NCBI RefSeq assembly: GCF_013184495.1
Contig: NZ_JAAOIY010000001.1
Coordinates: forward strand, 868,001 to 932,000
Direction of reading: 5' to 3'
From: Sporosarcina jiandibaonis
GTDB taxonomy: Bacteria; Bacillota; Bacilli; Bacillales_A; Planococcaceae
Length of the DNA stretch: 64,000 nt
Of this stretch, positions 18,398 to 28,826 are shown in pieces. Below the pieces are notes generated by a model that saw nothing but the letters and a program-made list of their open reading frames with translations, was not told the origin of the DNA and did not search any database. Numbering within the stretch: position 1 is the first letter of the stretch; every line of letters starts with the position of its first letter. A program made the translations under genes and the position numbers.

Positions 18398-21300
18398 TTA
18401 CATTATCGCTTCTTCTGGTATTTCAGACAGCTTTACCGAAATTAGTTTTGACACACCAGATTCTTGCATTGTAATCCCGTACAGTACATCTGCCCCTTCC
18501 ATTGTTCCCTTTCGATGGGTAATCACAATGAACTGGGTTTTGTCTGAAAACTTCTTCAAGTATTTACTATAACGGATAACATTCGCTTCATCGAGAGCCG
18601 CTTCAACTTCATCCAAAATACAAAACGGAACAGGACGGACTTCGATTATAGCAAACAATAAGGAAATAGCCGTCAATGCACGCTCTCCGCCCGATAACAA
18701 GCTTAGGTTTTGCAGTTTTTTCCCGGGAGGTCGAGCGACAATATCGACGCCTGTTTCCAATAAATTATTCGGGTCAGTTAATATTAAATCTGCATTTCCG
18801 CCGCCGAACATTTCCTTGAAGACATGTCGGAATCGATTTTGCACTGCATTAAACGTAGATGAAAATCTCGAAGTCATTTCCTCGTCCATTTCAGACATTG
18901 CGATTTGCAACGTTTTTTTCGCTTCGAGCAAATCATTTCGTTGGGCAGTTAAAAACTCATGCCGTTCTGAAACTTCTTTGTATTCATCGATTGCTCCAGG
19001 GTTAACAGGACCAATTGATGCCAATTCTCGTTTCAGTTGAATTAGCTTCTCGCGCATCGCCTCTTCATCAAATTCGATGGTAGATTGAAAATCTGGTCGC
19101 AAACCATATTCGTTAAGTAATCGCCCGGAAATGGCTTCGTACTTGACTTCTAAGCGAGATAACTCGATTGTAACGTTATTATGTTTAACGTTCATCTTTT
19201 CTACATCCGATCGAAGATTGCGTAAAGCTACTTCTTTTTCTTCAATGCTTGCCGATTGTTTCAATCTTTGTTCTCTATATTTTACAATCGCGGTTTCTAC
19301 TTCTTCTTTTTCAGCTATCGACTGCTCAATATGTTTCGAGATTTCTTCAGCGGTTAAATTTTCTTCGCCGTCTACGCCATTGATATAATCCAGTTCTTTA
19401 GAAATCGACGTTATTCTTTCTTGTGCTGCTCCTATTGCAAGCTCCATGTCGCGGATCGCTGTTTTTTCATAGGAAATCTGTTCGCGCAGCACGGCTGCCC
19501 GCTCGCGCAATTCTGTTAATCTGGATGTCAATGAGGCCTCTTCATTTCGACGATTCGTTGCAAGTCTTTCAAGCGTTTCGATTTCATTTTTAATTGTTTC
19601 TAATTTATTGATAAGTTGTTGGTGATTTTCTTCTAATTCGTTTTTCCTATTCGCGAGTTCAGAACCTGTCGTTTCTGCACCGCGTCTTCCCATTTCGACA
19701 GAAGCTCTTTCAATTTCGAGTGCATTGATCGCAATATCCGTTTCACGAATGCTTGACCCCGCAGCGGCCATCTCCAATTGTAATTTTTCATTGGCCTGCC
19801 GGGATTGTTCTGCTTTTTGCATAAACTCGGCAACTTTCATTTTTGAATCGCCAATTGAAACTTCTGCCACTCCGATCGAATTCGCCATTTTGGCAAGTTG
19901 ACTTTGTAACGTTTCGAGTTCAGCCTTTCTGGAGAAGACGGTAGCACGACCTTTTGTACCGCCGCCCGTTAGTGAACCGCCTGCATTTACAATATCTCCA
20001 TTAAGCGTGACGACGCGGAATCGATAATTTACTGCTCGGGCAATTTCTGATGCTCCTGTAAGCGTTTTGGAAACGAGGACGTTGCCTAATAGGTTTTCTG
20101 TTATGATTTTGTATGGACCTTGCACATTCACAAGATTGTCAGCAGTATTTATAAATTCGGGATGTTGCTCAATCGCCCTTAAAGCAGTTGGTTGAATTTT
20201 TCTGGATTTCATAACATCCAGCGGAAGAAATGTCGCGCGTCCAGCATTGCGGGATTTTAAGTAACCAATCGCTTTTCTAGCATCAACCTCTGACGTGGTT
20301 ACGATATGTTGCATCGCTCCCCCAAGAGCCGTTTCAACAGCATTGACATAATCATTGTCAACGGTAATCAGTTCAGCTACCGCACCGTTTATTCCACTCA
20401 ACTTGCCAGATTTACGAGCGACAAGCACCTCTTTTACACCCGAATAAAACCCTGAAAAGTCTTCTTCCATACTTTTTAAAGCACGCATTCTTCCCTGCAT
20501 CTCATGCTGCTTATTATAGGCTTGTTGAAGAAGTTGCTCTTTCTTGCTTAATTCGGCTTCATGTTTACGAAGTTCATTTGTGTTGCTTTTAAAAGCGGTA
20601 CTTACTTGTTTCATTTCCGCGGATAATTTAGCAAGCGCTCGTTCCTTTTCTGTTTTTTCAACAGTCAATTCTTCAAGGCGTTTGTTCAACGACTTTGTCT
20701 GTTCAACTATTTTTTCTGAAGAATACTTTTCACCTGCGAGTCTTTCTTCTATATGCTTCAATTCATTTCGAAGTGTAGCTTCTTCATTCAAACTGTCAAT
20801 ATAGGTCGCTTTCAACTCTTCAATTTCATTTTCCGTTTCAACGACAGTTCGCTTCAGTATTTGAGAAATTTCATTCATCTCAGTTGATATCGTTTTGTAT
20901 TCAGCCGTTAAGGAACTTAATTTGGCATTGGATTGCTCTAATTTTGCCAGCAACGTAGTTTTTTCTTCACGAGTAGACGAAAGATCCACTTGTAGCCTTT
21001 CAATTTGGACAGTGGCATTTCGTTCTTTCTCAACAGAAAGAAGTCGGCGCCCCTCCCATTTTTCCGCCTCCGAGCTCACATCTACGAGCTTTTTCTGCAA
21101 TGTTTCCAACTCTCGATCGACTGTTGCGAGTTGATGCTTCAACTGGCTAGTCTCTTTCTCAGCATTTTCTGTAGCTATTTTAAGTTGCTGTTGTTTTTCT
21201 TCGAACTTCTCAGCTTCCTCTAATTTGGCTTCTATTTCCACACGGAGCTTCCCGGCATCGTAATTTAATAATAAACTGTCGGCCTCACGTGTTTTTTCAG

Positions 21301-21955
21301 AAAGGATAGCATGCTTTTCTGCTGCTTCTGCACGCTCTTTAAGCGGGGCGATCCGAATCTCGAGTTCTTTTAAAATGTCGAGTACGCGGTCTAAGTTGTC
21401 AGATGTTTCGAATAACTTGTGTTCAGCCTTGCGTTTTCGATTGCGATATTTCAAAACGCCTGCAGCTTCATCAAAAATACTCCGGCGATCTTCCGGCCGG
21501 CTATTTAATATCTCGTCAACGCGACCTTGCGAGATGATGGAAAAAGCTTCTTTGCCAAGCCCTGAATCCATAAATACGTTATTAATATCTAGTAATCTGC
21601 ATTGTTGCCCGTTCAATAAATATGTACTTTCTCCGGAACGAAAAACCCGTCGACTCACACTGATTTCAGTGTAGTCAAGCGGAAAAAGACCCTTACTATT
21701 ATCTAAAATAAGGGTTACTTCGGCAAAGTTTAGCGGCTTCCGTGAATCGCTTCCAGCAAAAATGACATCTTCCATTTTCGCTCCGCGCAACGATTTTGCG
21801 GATTGTTCGCCGAGTACCCATCGAATTGCATCTGTGATATTACTTTTCCCGCTCCCATTCGGACCGACAACTGCTGTCACTCCGGGAACAAAGTCGATGC
21901 CAATCCGTTCGGCAAATGATTTAAAGCCTATTATTTCGAGTCTTTTCAGAAACAT
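18398..21955 (-). CDS. smc: Chromosome condensation protein SMC
   Basis: Structural maintenance of chromosomes ATPase (1185 aa) that works with ScpA and ScpB in chromosome organisation and segregation. The N-terminal head has the Walker A VVGPNGSGKSNITDAIRWVL near residue 30. Two long coiled coils (about 170-500 and 660-1000) flank a hinge at about 515-650 (GAVAELITVDNDYVNAVETA). The C-terminal head has LSLLSGGERALTAISLLF and Walker B CILDEVEAALDEAN. Its ATG abuts the rnc stop. Length matches the B. subtilis protein (1186). Confidence 0.98.
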   Translation of the reverse strand: MFLKRLEIIGFKSFAERIGIDFVPGVTAVVGPNGSGKSNITDAIRWVLGEQSAKSLRGAKMEDVIFAGSDSRKPLNFAEVTLILDNSKGLFPLDYTEISVSRRVFRSGESTYLLNGQQCRLLDINNVFMDSGLGKEAFSIISQGRVDEILNSRPEDRRSIFDEAAGVLKYRNRKRKAEHKLFETSDNLDRVLDILKELEIRIAPLKERAEAAEKHAILSEKTREADSLLLNYDAGKLRVEIEAKLEEAEKFEEKQQQLKIATENAEKETSQLKHQLATVDRELETLQKKLVDVSSEAEKWEGRRLLSVEKERNATVQIERLQVDLSSTREEKTTLLAKLEQSNAKLSSLTAEYKTISTEMNEISQILKRTVVETENEIEELKATYIDSLNEEATLRNELKHIEERLAGEKYSSEKIVEQTKSLNKRLEELTVEKTEKERALAKLSAEMKQVSTAFKSNTNELRKHEAELSKKEQLLQQAYNKQHEMQGRMRALKSMEEDFSGFYSGVKEVLVARKSGKLSGINGAVAELITVDNDYVNAVETALGGAMQHIVTTSEVDARKAIGYLKSRNAGRATFLPLDVMKSRKIQPTALRAIEQHPEFINTADNLVNVQGPYKIITENLLGNVLVSKTLTGASEIARAVNYRFRVVTLNGDIVNAGGSLTGGGTKGRATVFSRKAELETLQSQLAKMANSIGVAEVSIGDSKMKVAEFMQKAEQSRQANEKLQLEMAAAGSSIRETDIAINALEIERASVEMGRRGAETTGSELANRKNELEENHQQLINKLETIKNEIETLERLATNRRNEEASLTSRLTELRERAAVLREQISYEKTAIRDMELAIGAAQERITSISKELDYINGVDGEENLTAEEISKHIEQSIAEKEEVETAIVKYREQRLKQSASIEEKEVALRNLRSDVEKMNVKHNNVTIELSRLEVKYEAISGRLLNEYGLRPDFQSTIEFDEEAMREKLIQLKRELASIGPVNPGAIDEYKEVSERHEFLTAQRNDLLEAKKTLQIAMSEMDEEMTSRFSSTFNAVQNRFRHVFKEMFGGGNADLILTDPNNLLETGVDIVARPPGKKLQNLSLLSGGERALTAISLLFAIIEVRPVPFCILDEVEAALDEANVIRYSKYLKKFSDKTQFIVITHRKGTMEGADVLYGITMQESGVSKLISVKLSEIPEEAIM

Positions 21956-22720
<765 letters not shown>

Positions 22721-22920
22721 AAGAACGATTCTACCTTTCAGAACATGATACCTTTAATTTTACCTTGTTCAGCCTGTAAGTGCAAAGGACAATAGAAGAA
22801 GATGGCATTTAGTTGCATAGGGAAATCCAATCGGTGGAGCTTGCTTGCACTCGACTTGGTTTTGATTGCAACTCGTGACCTTTGCCTCACCTAAAATGCC
22901 GCTGTCGGCCCCCAACTAAC
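22721..22920. other. Intergenic region upstream of rnc with a long-range inverted repeat
   Basis: About 200 bases with no credible coding sequence between rnc and the acpP terminator. GGCATTTAG near 22803 and CTAAAATGCC near 22889 form imperfect inverted arms about 75-80 bases apart, and inner segments can partly pair. The function is unknown. The rnc promoter should lie here but no clear -35/-10 pair was found. Confidence 0.35.
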
Positions 22921-22921
22921 T

Positions 22922-22971
22922 AAAAAAGAGACGCACACTATCCTTTCTTGCGATCGGATGGATGCGTCTCT
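22922..22971 (-). terminator. Terminator after acpP
   Basis: AGAGACGCA (22963-22971) pairs with TGCGTCTCT (22927-22935) on the minus strand, with an inner ATCC/GGAT stem, followed by a run of T. Confidence 0.85.
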
Positions 22972-22979
22972 TATATTTT

Positions 22980-23007
22980 GGCGTGAAATAAAATTGAATT
23001 TCACGCC
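22980..23007 (-). other. Second perfect hairpin between acpP and its terminator
   Basis: A perfect 10-bp stem GGCGTGAAAT/ATTTCACGCC with an 8-nt loop, lacking a T-tract. It lies between the acpP stop and the true terminator and may stabilise the 3' end of the abundant acpP mRNA. Confidence 0.6.
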
Positions 23008-23039
23008 CTTGCGATGAACTAAGTAATTATGTCTGTTAA

Positions 23040-23276
23040 TTAGTTTACTTTTGCTTCGATATACGAAACTGCGTCACCGACTGTGCCGATTTTTTCTGCG
23101 TCGTCATCGGAAATTTCCATATCGAATTCATCTTCTAATTCCATTACGAGCTCAACTACATCTAAAGAGTCTGCACCGAGGTCATCACGGAAGGATGCTT
23201 CAATTTTAACTTCACTTTCATCGACGCCAAGGCGGTCGACGATTACTTTCGTTACACGTTCTACTACTGTTGCCAA
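23040..23276 (-). CDS. acpP: Acyl carrier protein
   Basis: Acyl carrier protein (78 aa), which carries growing acyl chains on a phosphopantetheine arm. The arm attaches to Ser in [18 protein letters not shown] near residue 37. The TTG at 23274-23276 is chosen as the start. It is 8 bases after GGGGAGG and gives [10 protein letters not shown], aligning end to end with the 77-aa B. subtilis AcpA; a GTG three codons upstream sits directly on the ribosome-binding site. It has its own promoter just downstream of fabG and two hairpins after it, consistent with high independent expression. Confidence 0.97.
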   Translation of the reverse strand: MATVVERVTKVIVDRLGVDESEVKIEASFRDDLGADSLDVVELVMELEDEFDMEISDDDAEKIGTVGDAVSYIEAKVN

Positions 23277-23297
23277 ATCTGTCACCTCCCCTCGATG

Positions 23298-23325
23298 ATT
23301 ATACTTACTTATGGATTTTGTTCAA
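23298..23325 (-). promoter_or_regulatory. Promoter of acpP
   Basis: TTGAAC (23320-23325), 16-bp spacer, perfect TATAAT (23298-23303) on the minus strand in the 51-bp fabG-acpP gap. The leader is about 15 nt. Confidence 0.7.
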
Positions 23326-23327
23326 GA

Positions 23328-24074
23328 CTACATGACCATTCCGCCGTCAACATGGATTGTTTGTCCAGTTATATATGCAGCGTCATCTGAAAGCAAGAAC
23401 AAGACTGTTTTCGCCACATTTTCTGGACTGCCCAGTTTACCAAGAGGAATGTTCGCAAGCATTTGTTTTTGCACATCTTCACTCAAAGTCTCTGTCATAT
23501 CCGTGGTTATGAATCCAGGCGCTACAGCGTTGACGTTAATATTTCTTGTCGCAAGTTCTTTCGCCGTCGTTTTCGTTAAACCGATCACGCCAGCTTTTGC
23601 TGCGACGTAATTGGCTTGCCCAGGATTACCGGAAACGCCGACTATTGATGCTACGTTTACAATTTTCCCTGCGCGTTGCCTCATCATCTGACGCGTCACG
23701 CCTTTTGTGCAGAGGAAAACGCCTTTCAGATTAATATCAATAACATCGTCCCACTCGTCTTCTTTCATGCGCATTAATAAGTTATCTCTCGTAATGCCCG
23801 CGTTGTTAACTAGTATATCAATTGAGCCGAATGTTGCAATTGTCTCGTCAATCATATTTTTTACGCTATCGGCATTCGACACATCAGCCTGGATTGCGAA
23901 TGCTTCTCCGCCCGCATTTTTGATTAACTCGACAACTTCATCCGCTTTGTCTTTACTACCGCTGTAATTGACAACCACTTTTGCGCCTTCATTTGCTAGA
24001 TTCAGTGCAATTTCTCGCCCAATCCCACGGGATGCACCCGTAACGATTGCCGCTTTACCTTCAAATCTACTCAT
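23328..24074 (-). CDS. fabG: 3-oxoacyl-[ACP] reductase
   Basis: NADPH-dependent beta-ketoacyl-ACP reductase (248 aa) of type II fatty acid synthesis. It is a short-chain dehydrogenase fold: cofactor motif [14 protein letters not shown] near residue 12, NNAG near 86, and the catalytic Ser-Tyr-Lys in VNVASIVG and YVAAKAG. The start is the ATG at 24072-24074, which overlaps the fabD TGA by 4 bases. It is the last gene of the FapR-controlled fapR-plsX-fabD-fabG operon. Confidence 0.97.
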   Translation of the reverse strand: MSRFEGKAAIVTGASRGIGREIALNLANEGAKVVVNYSGSKDKADEVVELIKNAGGEAFAIQADVSNADSVKNMIDETIATFGSIDILVNNAGITRDNLLMRMKEDEWDDVIDINLKGVFLCTKGVTRQMMRQRAGKIVNVASIVGVSGNPGQANYVAAKAGVIGLTKTTAKELATRNINVNAVAPGFITTDMTETLSEDVQKQMLANIPLGKLGSPENVAKTVLFLLSDDAAYITGQTIHVDGGMVM

Positions 24075-25009
24075 TTTGACCATCCTTTCGAAGCCTCAAC
24101 GACTGCTTCTAACGATTCTTCATCATAAACCGGCAAGACTGTAGCTGAACGATCAATTTTCTTGATTAATCCGCTAAGCACTTTGCCCGGACCGCATTCA
24201 ATAAAATGTGTCACGCCATTGTCCAGCATTGTACGAACTGAATCTTCCCATAAAACAGGCGAGTATAATTGTTCGACGAGCAATCCTTTTATTTCTTCAC
24301 TATTCTCGACAATCGATGCATTCACATTTGCAATCAATGGAATTTGTGCATCTTTCATTGAAATTTCACCAAGCGTTTCATCAAGCTTTTGAGCTGCTGG
24401 TTTCATTAGTGAAGAGTGAAATGGTCCGCTAACATCGAGCGGGATTGCTCTTCTAGCGCCTGCTTCTTTTAATTCGACACAAGCTTTTTCAACGCCTTCT
24501 TTTGTACCCGAAATCACGATTTGACCCGGGCAATTCAAATTCGCAGGCTGTACTGCATCGCCGTTTGCGGTAATGGAATCTGTTACTTTTGTTACAGCTT
24601 CAGCATCCAAACCAAGAATTGCAGCCATCGCGCCAACACCTGCTGGAACCGCCTCATTCATGTAAAGTCCACGTTTATGTACAGCAGATACGCCATCTTC
24701 AAATGATAGTACTCCGGACGCGACAAGCGCCGTATATTCGCCCAAGCTATGCCCCGCTGTATAATCAGGTGTAATTCCCTCTTCAATCAATCTCGATGCA
24801 ATCATCGATCCGACAGTTAGAAGTGCGGGTTGCGCGTTGTACGTCACTGTTAGTTCTTCTTGCGGACCTTCTAAAATAAGATTGCTCAATGAAAACCCTA
24901 GTACTTCATCGGCTCTCTTAAAGTACTCTCCATTTTCACCCGCAAGTTCTTGTCCCATCCCGACAGATTGAGATCCTTGTCCCGGGAAAACAAATGCAAT
25001 TTTCGTCAT
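24071..25009 (-). CDS. fabD: Malonyl-CoA:ACP transacylase
   Basis: Transfers malonyl from CoA to ACP, supplying the extender unit for fatty acid synthesis (312 aa). It starts [18 protein letters not shown]. The active-site Ser is in the [10 protein letters not shown] elbow near residue 91 and the catalytic His is in [10 protein letters not shown] near residue 200. GPGKVLSGL is near the C-terminus. Its ATG overlaps the plsX stop by 4 bases. Confidence 0.97.
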   Translation of the reverse strand: MTKIAFVFPGQGSQSVGMGQELAGENGEYFKRADEVLGFSLSNLILEGPQEELTVTYNAQPALLTVGSMIASRLIEEGITPDYTAGHSLGEYTALVASGVLSFEDGVSAVHKRGLYMNEAVPAGVGAMAAILGLDAEAVTKVTDSITANGDAVQPANLNCPGQIVISGTKEGVEKACVELKEAGARRAIPLDVSGPFHSSLMKPAAQKLDETLGEISMKDAQIPLIANVNASIVENSEEIKGLLVEQLYSPVLWEDSVRTMLDNGVTHFIECGPGKVLSGLIKKIDRSATVLPVYDEESLEAVVEASKGWSK

Positions 25010-25998
25010 TCTTTCTGCTCCTCTCCAATCGTTTTACGGATTGTTCCGCTCACATCATATTCAACCATTGTACGCGCTTGTCGAATCGCATTATAAATTG
25101 CATTTGCATTCGATGAACCGTGAGCTTTTATCACTGGCGCATTCAAACCGAATAATCCGGCTCCGCCGTATTCCGAGTAATCCATTTTCTTTTTTAATCC
25201 GCTTAGTTCACTTTTTACAAGCGCAGCGGATACCTTTGTTTTTAATGATGATGTGTAAACATCTTTCAACATCGTGAAAAATCCTAGTGCAGTTCCTTCG
25301 ATTGTTTTTAATACCATATTTCCTGTAAAGCCATCAGTAACAATTACATCTGCAGCACCCATCAATAAATCGCGGGCTTCTACGTTACCGATAAAGTTAA
25401 TCGGAGCAGCTTTCAAAACATCGTATGCAGCTTTTGTCAGTTCATTTCCTTTTCCTTCTTCAGTTCCAATATTTAATAAACCGATTCGCGGATTAGAAAT
25501 GCCGCGCACTTTTTCAGCATAAATACTTCCCATCACTGCGTATTGGCCGAGATGGGATGGTTTAGCGTCCGAGTTGGCACCCAAATCGAGCATGACAAAT
25601 CCTTGACCGTCAACTGTCGGAAGTGTTGGCGCAAGTGCGGGTCGTTCAATGCCGTCGATTCGTCCGACGATAAAAAGTCCTGCCGCCATAAGCGCGCCCG
25701 TATTCCCCGCAGAAACACCCGCTTGTGCAGATCCGTCTTTAACGGCACCTGCCATGCGAACCATTGAGGCATCTTTCTTACGACGGATTGCTCGAACGGG
25801 CTCATCATCTGGTTCGATTATTTCTGTGCAATGAATGACTGTTAATCGATCATGTTCTTTTAAGTAAGGGGCAATTGCTTTTTCATCCCCGAAAATATGT
25901 ATATGTATATCGTCAAAAGCCTCGACACTTTTTAATGCGCCTTTGACTATTTCTTCCGGTGCGTTGTCTCCGCCCATTCCGTCTAAAGCGATAATCAT
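25006..25998 (-). CDS. plsX: Phosphate acyltransferase PlsX
   Basis: Makes acyl-phosphate from acyl-ACP for the PlsX/PlsY route to phosphatidic acid (330 aa; peripheral membrane enzyme). It starts [18 protein letters not shown]. Family motifs include [26 protein letters not shown] and [17 protein letters not shown]. Its ATG overlaps the fapR TGA by 4 bases. It is linked to fapR and fabD as in most Bacillales. Confidence 0.97.
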   Translation of the reverse strand: MIIALDGMGGDNAPEEIVKGALKSVEAFDDIHIHIFGDEKAIAPYLKEHDRLTVIHCTEIIEPDDEPVRAIRRKKDASMVRMAGAVKDGSAQAGVSAGNTGALMAAGLFIVGRIDGIERPALAPTLPTVDGQGFVMLDLGANSDAKPSHLGQYAVMGSIYAEKVRGISNPRIGLLNIGTEEGKGNELTKAAYDVLKAAPINFIGNVEARDLLMGAADVIVTDGFTGNMVLKTIEGTALGFFTMLKDVYTSSLKTKVSAALVKSELSGLKKKMDYSEYGGAGLFGLNAPVIKAHGSSNANAIYNAIRQARTMVEYDVSGTIRKTIGEEQKE

Positions 25999-26579
25999 AA
26001 TAATTCCTCCTGTTTCCGCTCCGTCGTCCGGTACATATAAAACTGGCCTGTAAACACGACCAAGTCACCGACTTTGGAAACTACTTCAACAAGTGTTCGA
26101 TTTTCCATATTGCTGTCTTTTTTAACTTCTGCACGTGCAATTACACGGTCGCCGGCTTTCACTGGTTTCAGAAAATCGATTGTCGACTTTACTGTTAAAG
26201 CAAGGTCTTCATCCATAACCGCAACTGCCAGTGAATTTGCTTGGGCAAAAAGATGATGTCCACGTGCAATCCCGCTTCGTTGGAAGACGTGGTCTATTGT
26301 AACATCAAAAATAGACAATGCTCGTTTATCAAGTTCTATATCGATAATGTCACCTATTATTTCGTCGGAACTGAGTGATTTTACTTCGCCTGCCATAGAC
26401 TGCGAAGCTACTCTTTTTAATCGTTTTCGCAGTTCCGGTATTCCGCATTCAAGTCTGTCCAATCGAATTGTTTGAACGCTTACGTCATATCGTTTCGACA
26501 GTTCTTCATCTGTCAAAAACGGATCTTGTTCTACCAACTTTTTGAGAAGCACTTGCCTCTCTTTTTTAGGCATTCGCAA
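25995..26579 (-). CDS. fapR: Fatty-acid and phospholipid synthesis repressor FapR
   Basis: Repressor (194 aa) released from DNA by malonyl-CoA. The N-terminal DeoR-like helix-turn-helix covers about 1-60 ([20 protein letters not shown]). The C-terminal hotdog-fold sensor domain includes [17 protein letters not shown] near residue 120. The TTG at 26577-26579 is preferred. It is 6 bases after GGAAGGTG and gives MRMPKKERQ, aligning with MRRNKRERQ of B. subtilis; an earlier GTG lies inside the operator. It autoregulates through the operator just upstream and leads the plsX-fabD-fabG operon. Confidence 0.95.
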   Translation of the reverse strand: MRMPKKERQVLLKKLVEQDPFLTDEELSKRYDVSVQTIRLDRLECGIPELRKRLKRVASQSMAGEVKSLSSDEIIGDIIDIELDKRALSIFDVTIDHVFQRSGIARGHHLFAQANSLAVAVMDEDLALTVKSTIDFLKPVKAGDRVIARAEVKKDSNMENRTLVEVVSKVGDLVVFTGQFYMYRTTERKQEELL

Positions 26580-26596
26580 TCGTTTCACCTTCCGAG

Positions 26597-26613
26597 TTAG
26601 CACTTGGTACTAA
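26597..26613 (-). promoter_or_regulatory. FapR operator
   Basis: TTAGTACCAAGTGCTAA on the minus strand matches the FapR inverted repeat TTAGTACC...TACTAA with one changed base in the right arm. It lies just after the -10, over the expected transcription start, and 18 bases before the fapR start codon. Confidence 0.85.
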
Positions 26614-26617
26614 CATC

Positions 26618-26646
26618 AGTATATAAAGATAGAAATTAGAATGCAA
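26618..26646 (-). promoter_or_regulatory. Promoter of fapR-plsX-fabD-fabG
   Basis: TTGCAT (26641-26646), 17-bp spacer, TATACT (26618-26623) on the minus strand. The -35 is weak (3/6) but spacing, a 5/6 -10 and the adjoining FapR operator support it. Confidence 0.7.
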
Positions 26647-26712
26647 GCAAGAAATGCAGAGAGCATCGGAGTTAAGGAAAACTATTTTAGCGACTAGTCT
26701 AGTTCAAGTGAA

Positions 26713-26748
26713 TAACAAAGCCGATACCCATACTAAGGCATCGGCTTT
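26713..26748 (-). terminator. Terminator after recG
   Basis: 9-bp stem AAAGCCGAT/ATCGGCTTT (26740-26748 with 26717-26725) followed by GTTATT on the minus strand. Confidence 0.7.
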
Positions 26749-26771
26749 AATTCAAATAAAGTACAATCTTC

Positions 26772-28826
26772 TCAATCAATTCGTTCATTCCCCAGCGCGC
26801 CTGATTCCTCAAGTTGCTTTCTTAAAAGCGCGTATTCTGGTGCTTCCCAAAAATCATCGGAAGCCAAGAACTTTTCTGCGTCTTTCCTGGCTGTGTCTAG
26901 CGCCCTGTAATCATGGACGAGATCCGCCATTTTGAATTCTGGCATGCCGCTTTGTTTCCTGCCGAAAAAGTCGCCGGCGCCTCTGAGCTCCAGATCCTTT
27001 TCAGCTAAAACAAAACCATCATTCGTTTCTGTCATCGACTGCATTCGTTCTTTGCCTTCTTCTGTTTTCGGGTCTGCTAATAGGACGCAATATGACTGCG
27101 CAGCTCCCCTTCCAACCCGACCTCTTAATTGGTGTAGTTGGGAAAGACCGAAACGTCCAGCATCGTAAATTAACATGAAAGAAGCATTTGGAACGTTAAC
27201 GCCGACTTCGACAACCGTTGTGGACACAAGAACGTCAATTTCACCTTCGCTGAACTGGCGCATAACGTTTTCTTTATCATCCGAATGAAGTCGACCATGC
27301 ATAAGCCCGACTGTGAATCGGCCTCGAAAATGTGTAGATAATTGCTCATAAACATCAACCGCATTTTGAACGTCTAGTTTATCGGACTCTTCAATAAGCG
27401 GACAAATGACATAGGCTTGTCTTCCGGCTTGTAGCTCCGCTTGCATTTTATTCAATATCGGGTGCAAGGATTCTTCTTTCATCCAGTGCGTTTCGATTTC
27501 TTTACGGCCTGCCGGCAATTCATCCAATACAGAAACATCCATTTCTCCAAAAACGGTAATCGCGAGCGTTCTAGGAATTGGCGTTGCTGTCATAAATAAA
27601 ACATCGGGATTAATGCCTTTTTCGCGCAGCACGCGCCTTTGTTCAACACCAAAACGATGTTGCTCGTCCGTTATAACGAGACCTAAATTCTTAAAGATCA
27701 CATCTGGTTGAATAAGTGCATGCGTACCGATAAGTAAATCGACATCGCCTGCTGCTAACCTTTCAAGCAAATTTTCCCTCGCCTTACCTTTTGTCGAACC
27801 AGAAAGAAACGCGACTGTAACGCCAAAAGGCTCTAACCACTGGGCGAGTGATGCGGCATGTTGTTCGGCAAGTATTTCTGTCGGCGCCATTAGGGCCCCT
27901 TGGAACCCCGCTGTAATGGCTGCGTAAAGCGCGATAGCCGCCACGACCGTTTTCCCCGAACCGACATCCCCTTGCAAGAGTCGATTCATCCGCACATCGC
28001 TTTTCAATTCTGCGCATAATTCGTTGACGACACGCTTTTGGGCGCCGGTTAATTCATATGGCAATGAAGCGATCAGCGCTTTCACTTTGCCAAGATCATA
28101 TTCGATAACGACGCCTTTATCCGACTCTTTTCGAATCTTTTTCATTCCTTGCATTTTTAACTGAAAGAGTAAAAGCTCTTCGTAAACAAATCGTCTTCTG
28201 GCGTGTTTCATATGTGCTGAACTTTTTGGAAAATGAATCATTTCCAGAGCTTGCTCTAGTGCGGGCAACTTATAAGCTTCGAGTATTTCAGCAGGCAGTG
28301 GATCTTCGTGAAGTCCTTTGACACTGTCTAATGCATTGCGCATATAGCGGCGAAATGTTTTTTGATGCATGACGCCTTTCAAACTATAAACAGGTTCAAA
28401 GTTAGCTTGTTCGGATTTTGGACCGGAAGTAAAGTTCGATACATTGATCGATTGCCTGCCGCGATCCCATTTCCCGGTTACTGTCACTATCGAGCCAGGT
28501 TCAAGGCGATCTTTTAAGTAATGCTGATTAAAAAAGACCGCCTTCACGAGATGCCTGCCGGCGAGAAGACGGACTTGAAGACGAGATCGTTTATTCCCTA
28601 AAAACAGAACTGCAGGTTCACTTTCGACTCTTCCTTCGATGGTGACACGCTCATTATGCGGTGTTTCAGATAAGTCCTTCAATGTAAAATCGTCATGACG
28701 ATACGGGAACGTCATTATTAAATCGGAAATGGTGATGATTTTCAATGACTCGAGTTGCTCTCCAGCTTTCTTTCCGATTCCTTTCACGGTCGTTACGGAG
28801 TCATTAAGTGACTGAGCTGCTGCCAA
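26772..28826 (-). CDS. recG: ATP-dependent DNA helicase RecG
   Basis: Branched-DNA helicase (684 aa; B. subtilis 682) that remodels stalled forks and Holliday junctions. The N-terminal wedge/OB domain covers about 1-220. Superfamily 2 motifs follow: RLLQGDVGSGKTVVAAIALY near 285, DEQHRFG (DEQH box), MTATPIPRTL, and the C-terminal QLHQLRGRVGRG. The TTG at 28824-28826 is chosen: it has GGAGAG 7 bases upstream and gives a family-length product. It overlaps the sdaAA end by 23 bases. No ATG fits in frame near the conserved start. Confidence 0.95.
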   Translation of the reverse strand: MAAAQSLNDSVTTVKGIGKKAGEQLESLKIITISDLIMTFPYRHDDFTLKDLSETPHNERVTIEGRVESEPAVLFLGNKRSRLQVRLLAGRHLVKAVFFNQHYLKDRLEPGSIVTVTGKWDRGRQSINVSNFTSGPKSEQANFEPVYSLKGVMHQKTFRRYMRNALDSVKGLHEDPLPAEILEAYKLPALEQALEMIHFPKSSAHMKHARRRFVYEELLLFQLKMQGMKKIRKESDKGVVIEYDLGKVKALIASLPYELTGAQKRVVNELCAELKSDVRMNRLLQGDVGSGKTVVAAIALYAAITAGFQGALMAPTEILAEQHAASLAQWLEPFGVTVAFLSGSTKGKARENLLERLAAGDVDLLIGTHALIQPDVIFKNLGLVITDEQHRFGVEQRRVLREKGINPDVLFMTATPIPRTLAITVFGEMDVSVLDELPAGRKEIETHWMKEESLHPILNKMQAELQAGRQAYVICPLIEESDKLDVQNAVDVYEQLSTHFRGRFTVGLMHGRLHSDDKENVMRQFSEGEIDVLVSTTVVEVGVNVPNASFMLIYDAGRFGLSQLHQLRGRVGRGAAQSYCVLLADPKTEEGKERMQSMTETNDGFVLAEKDLELRGAGDFFGRKQSGMPEFKMADLVHDYRALDTARKDAEKFLASDDFWEAPEYALLRKQLEESGALGNERID

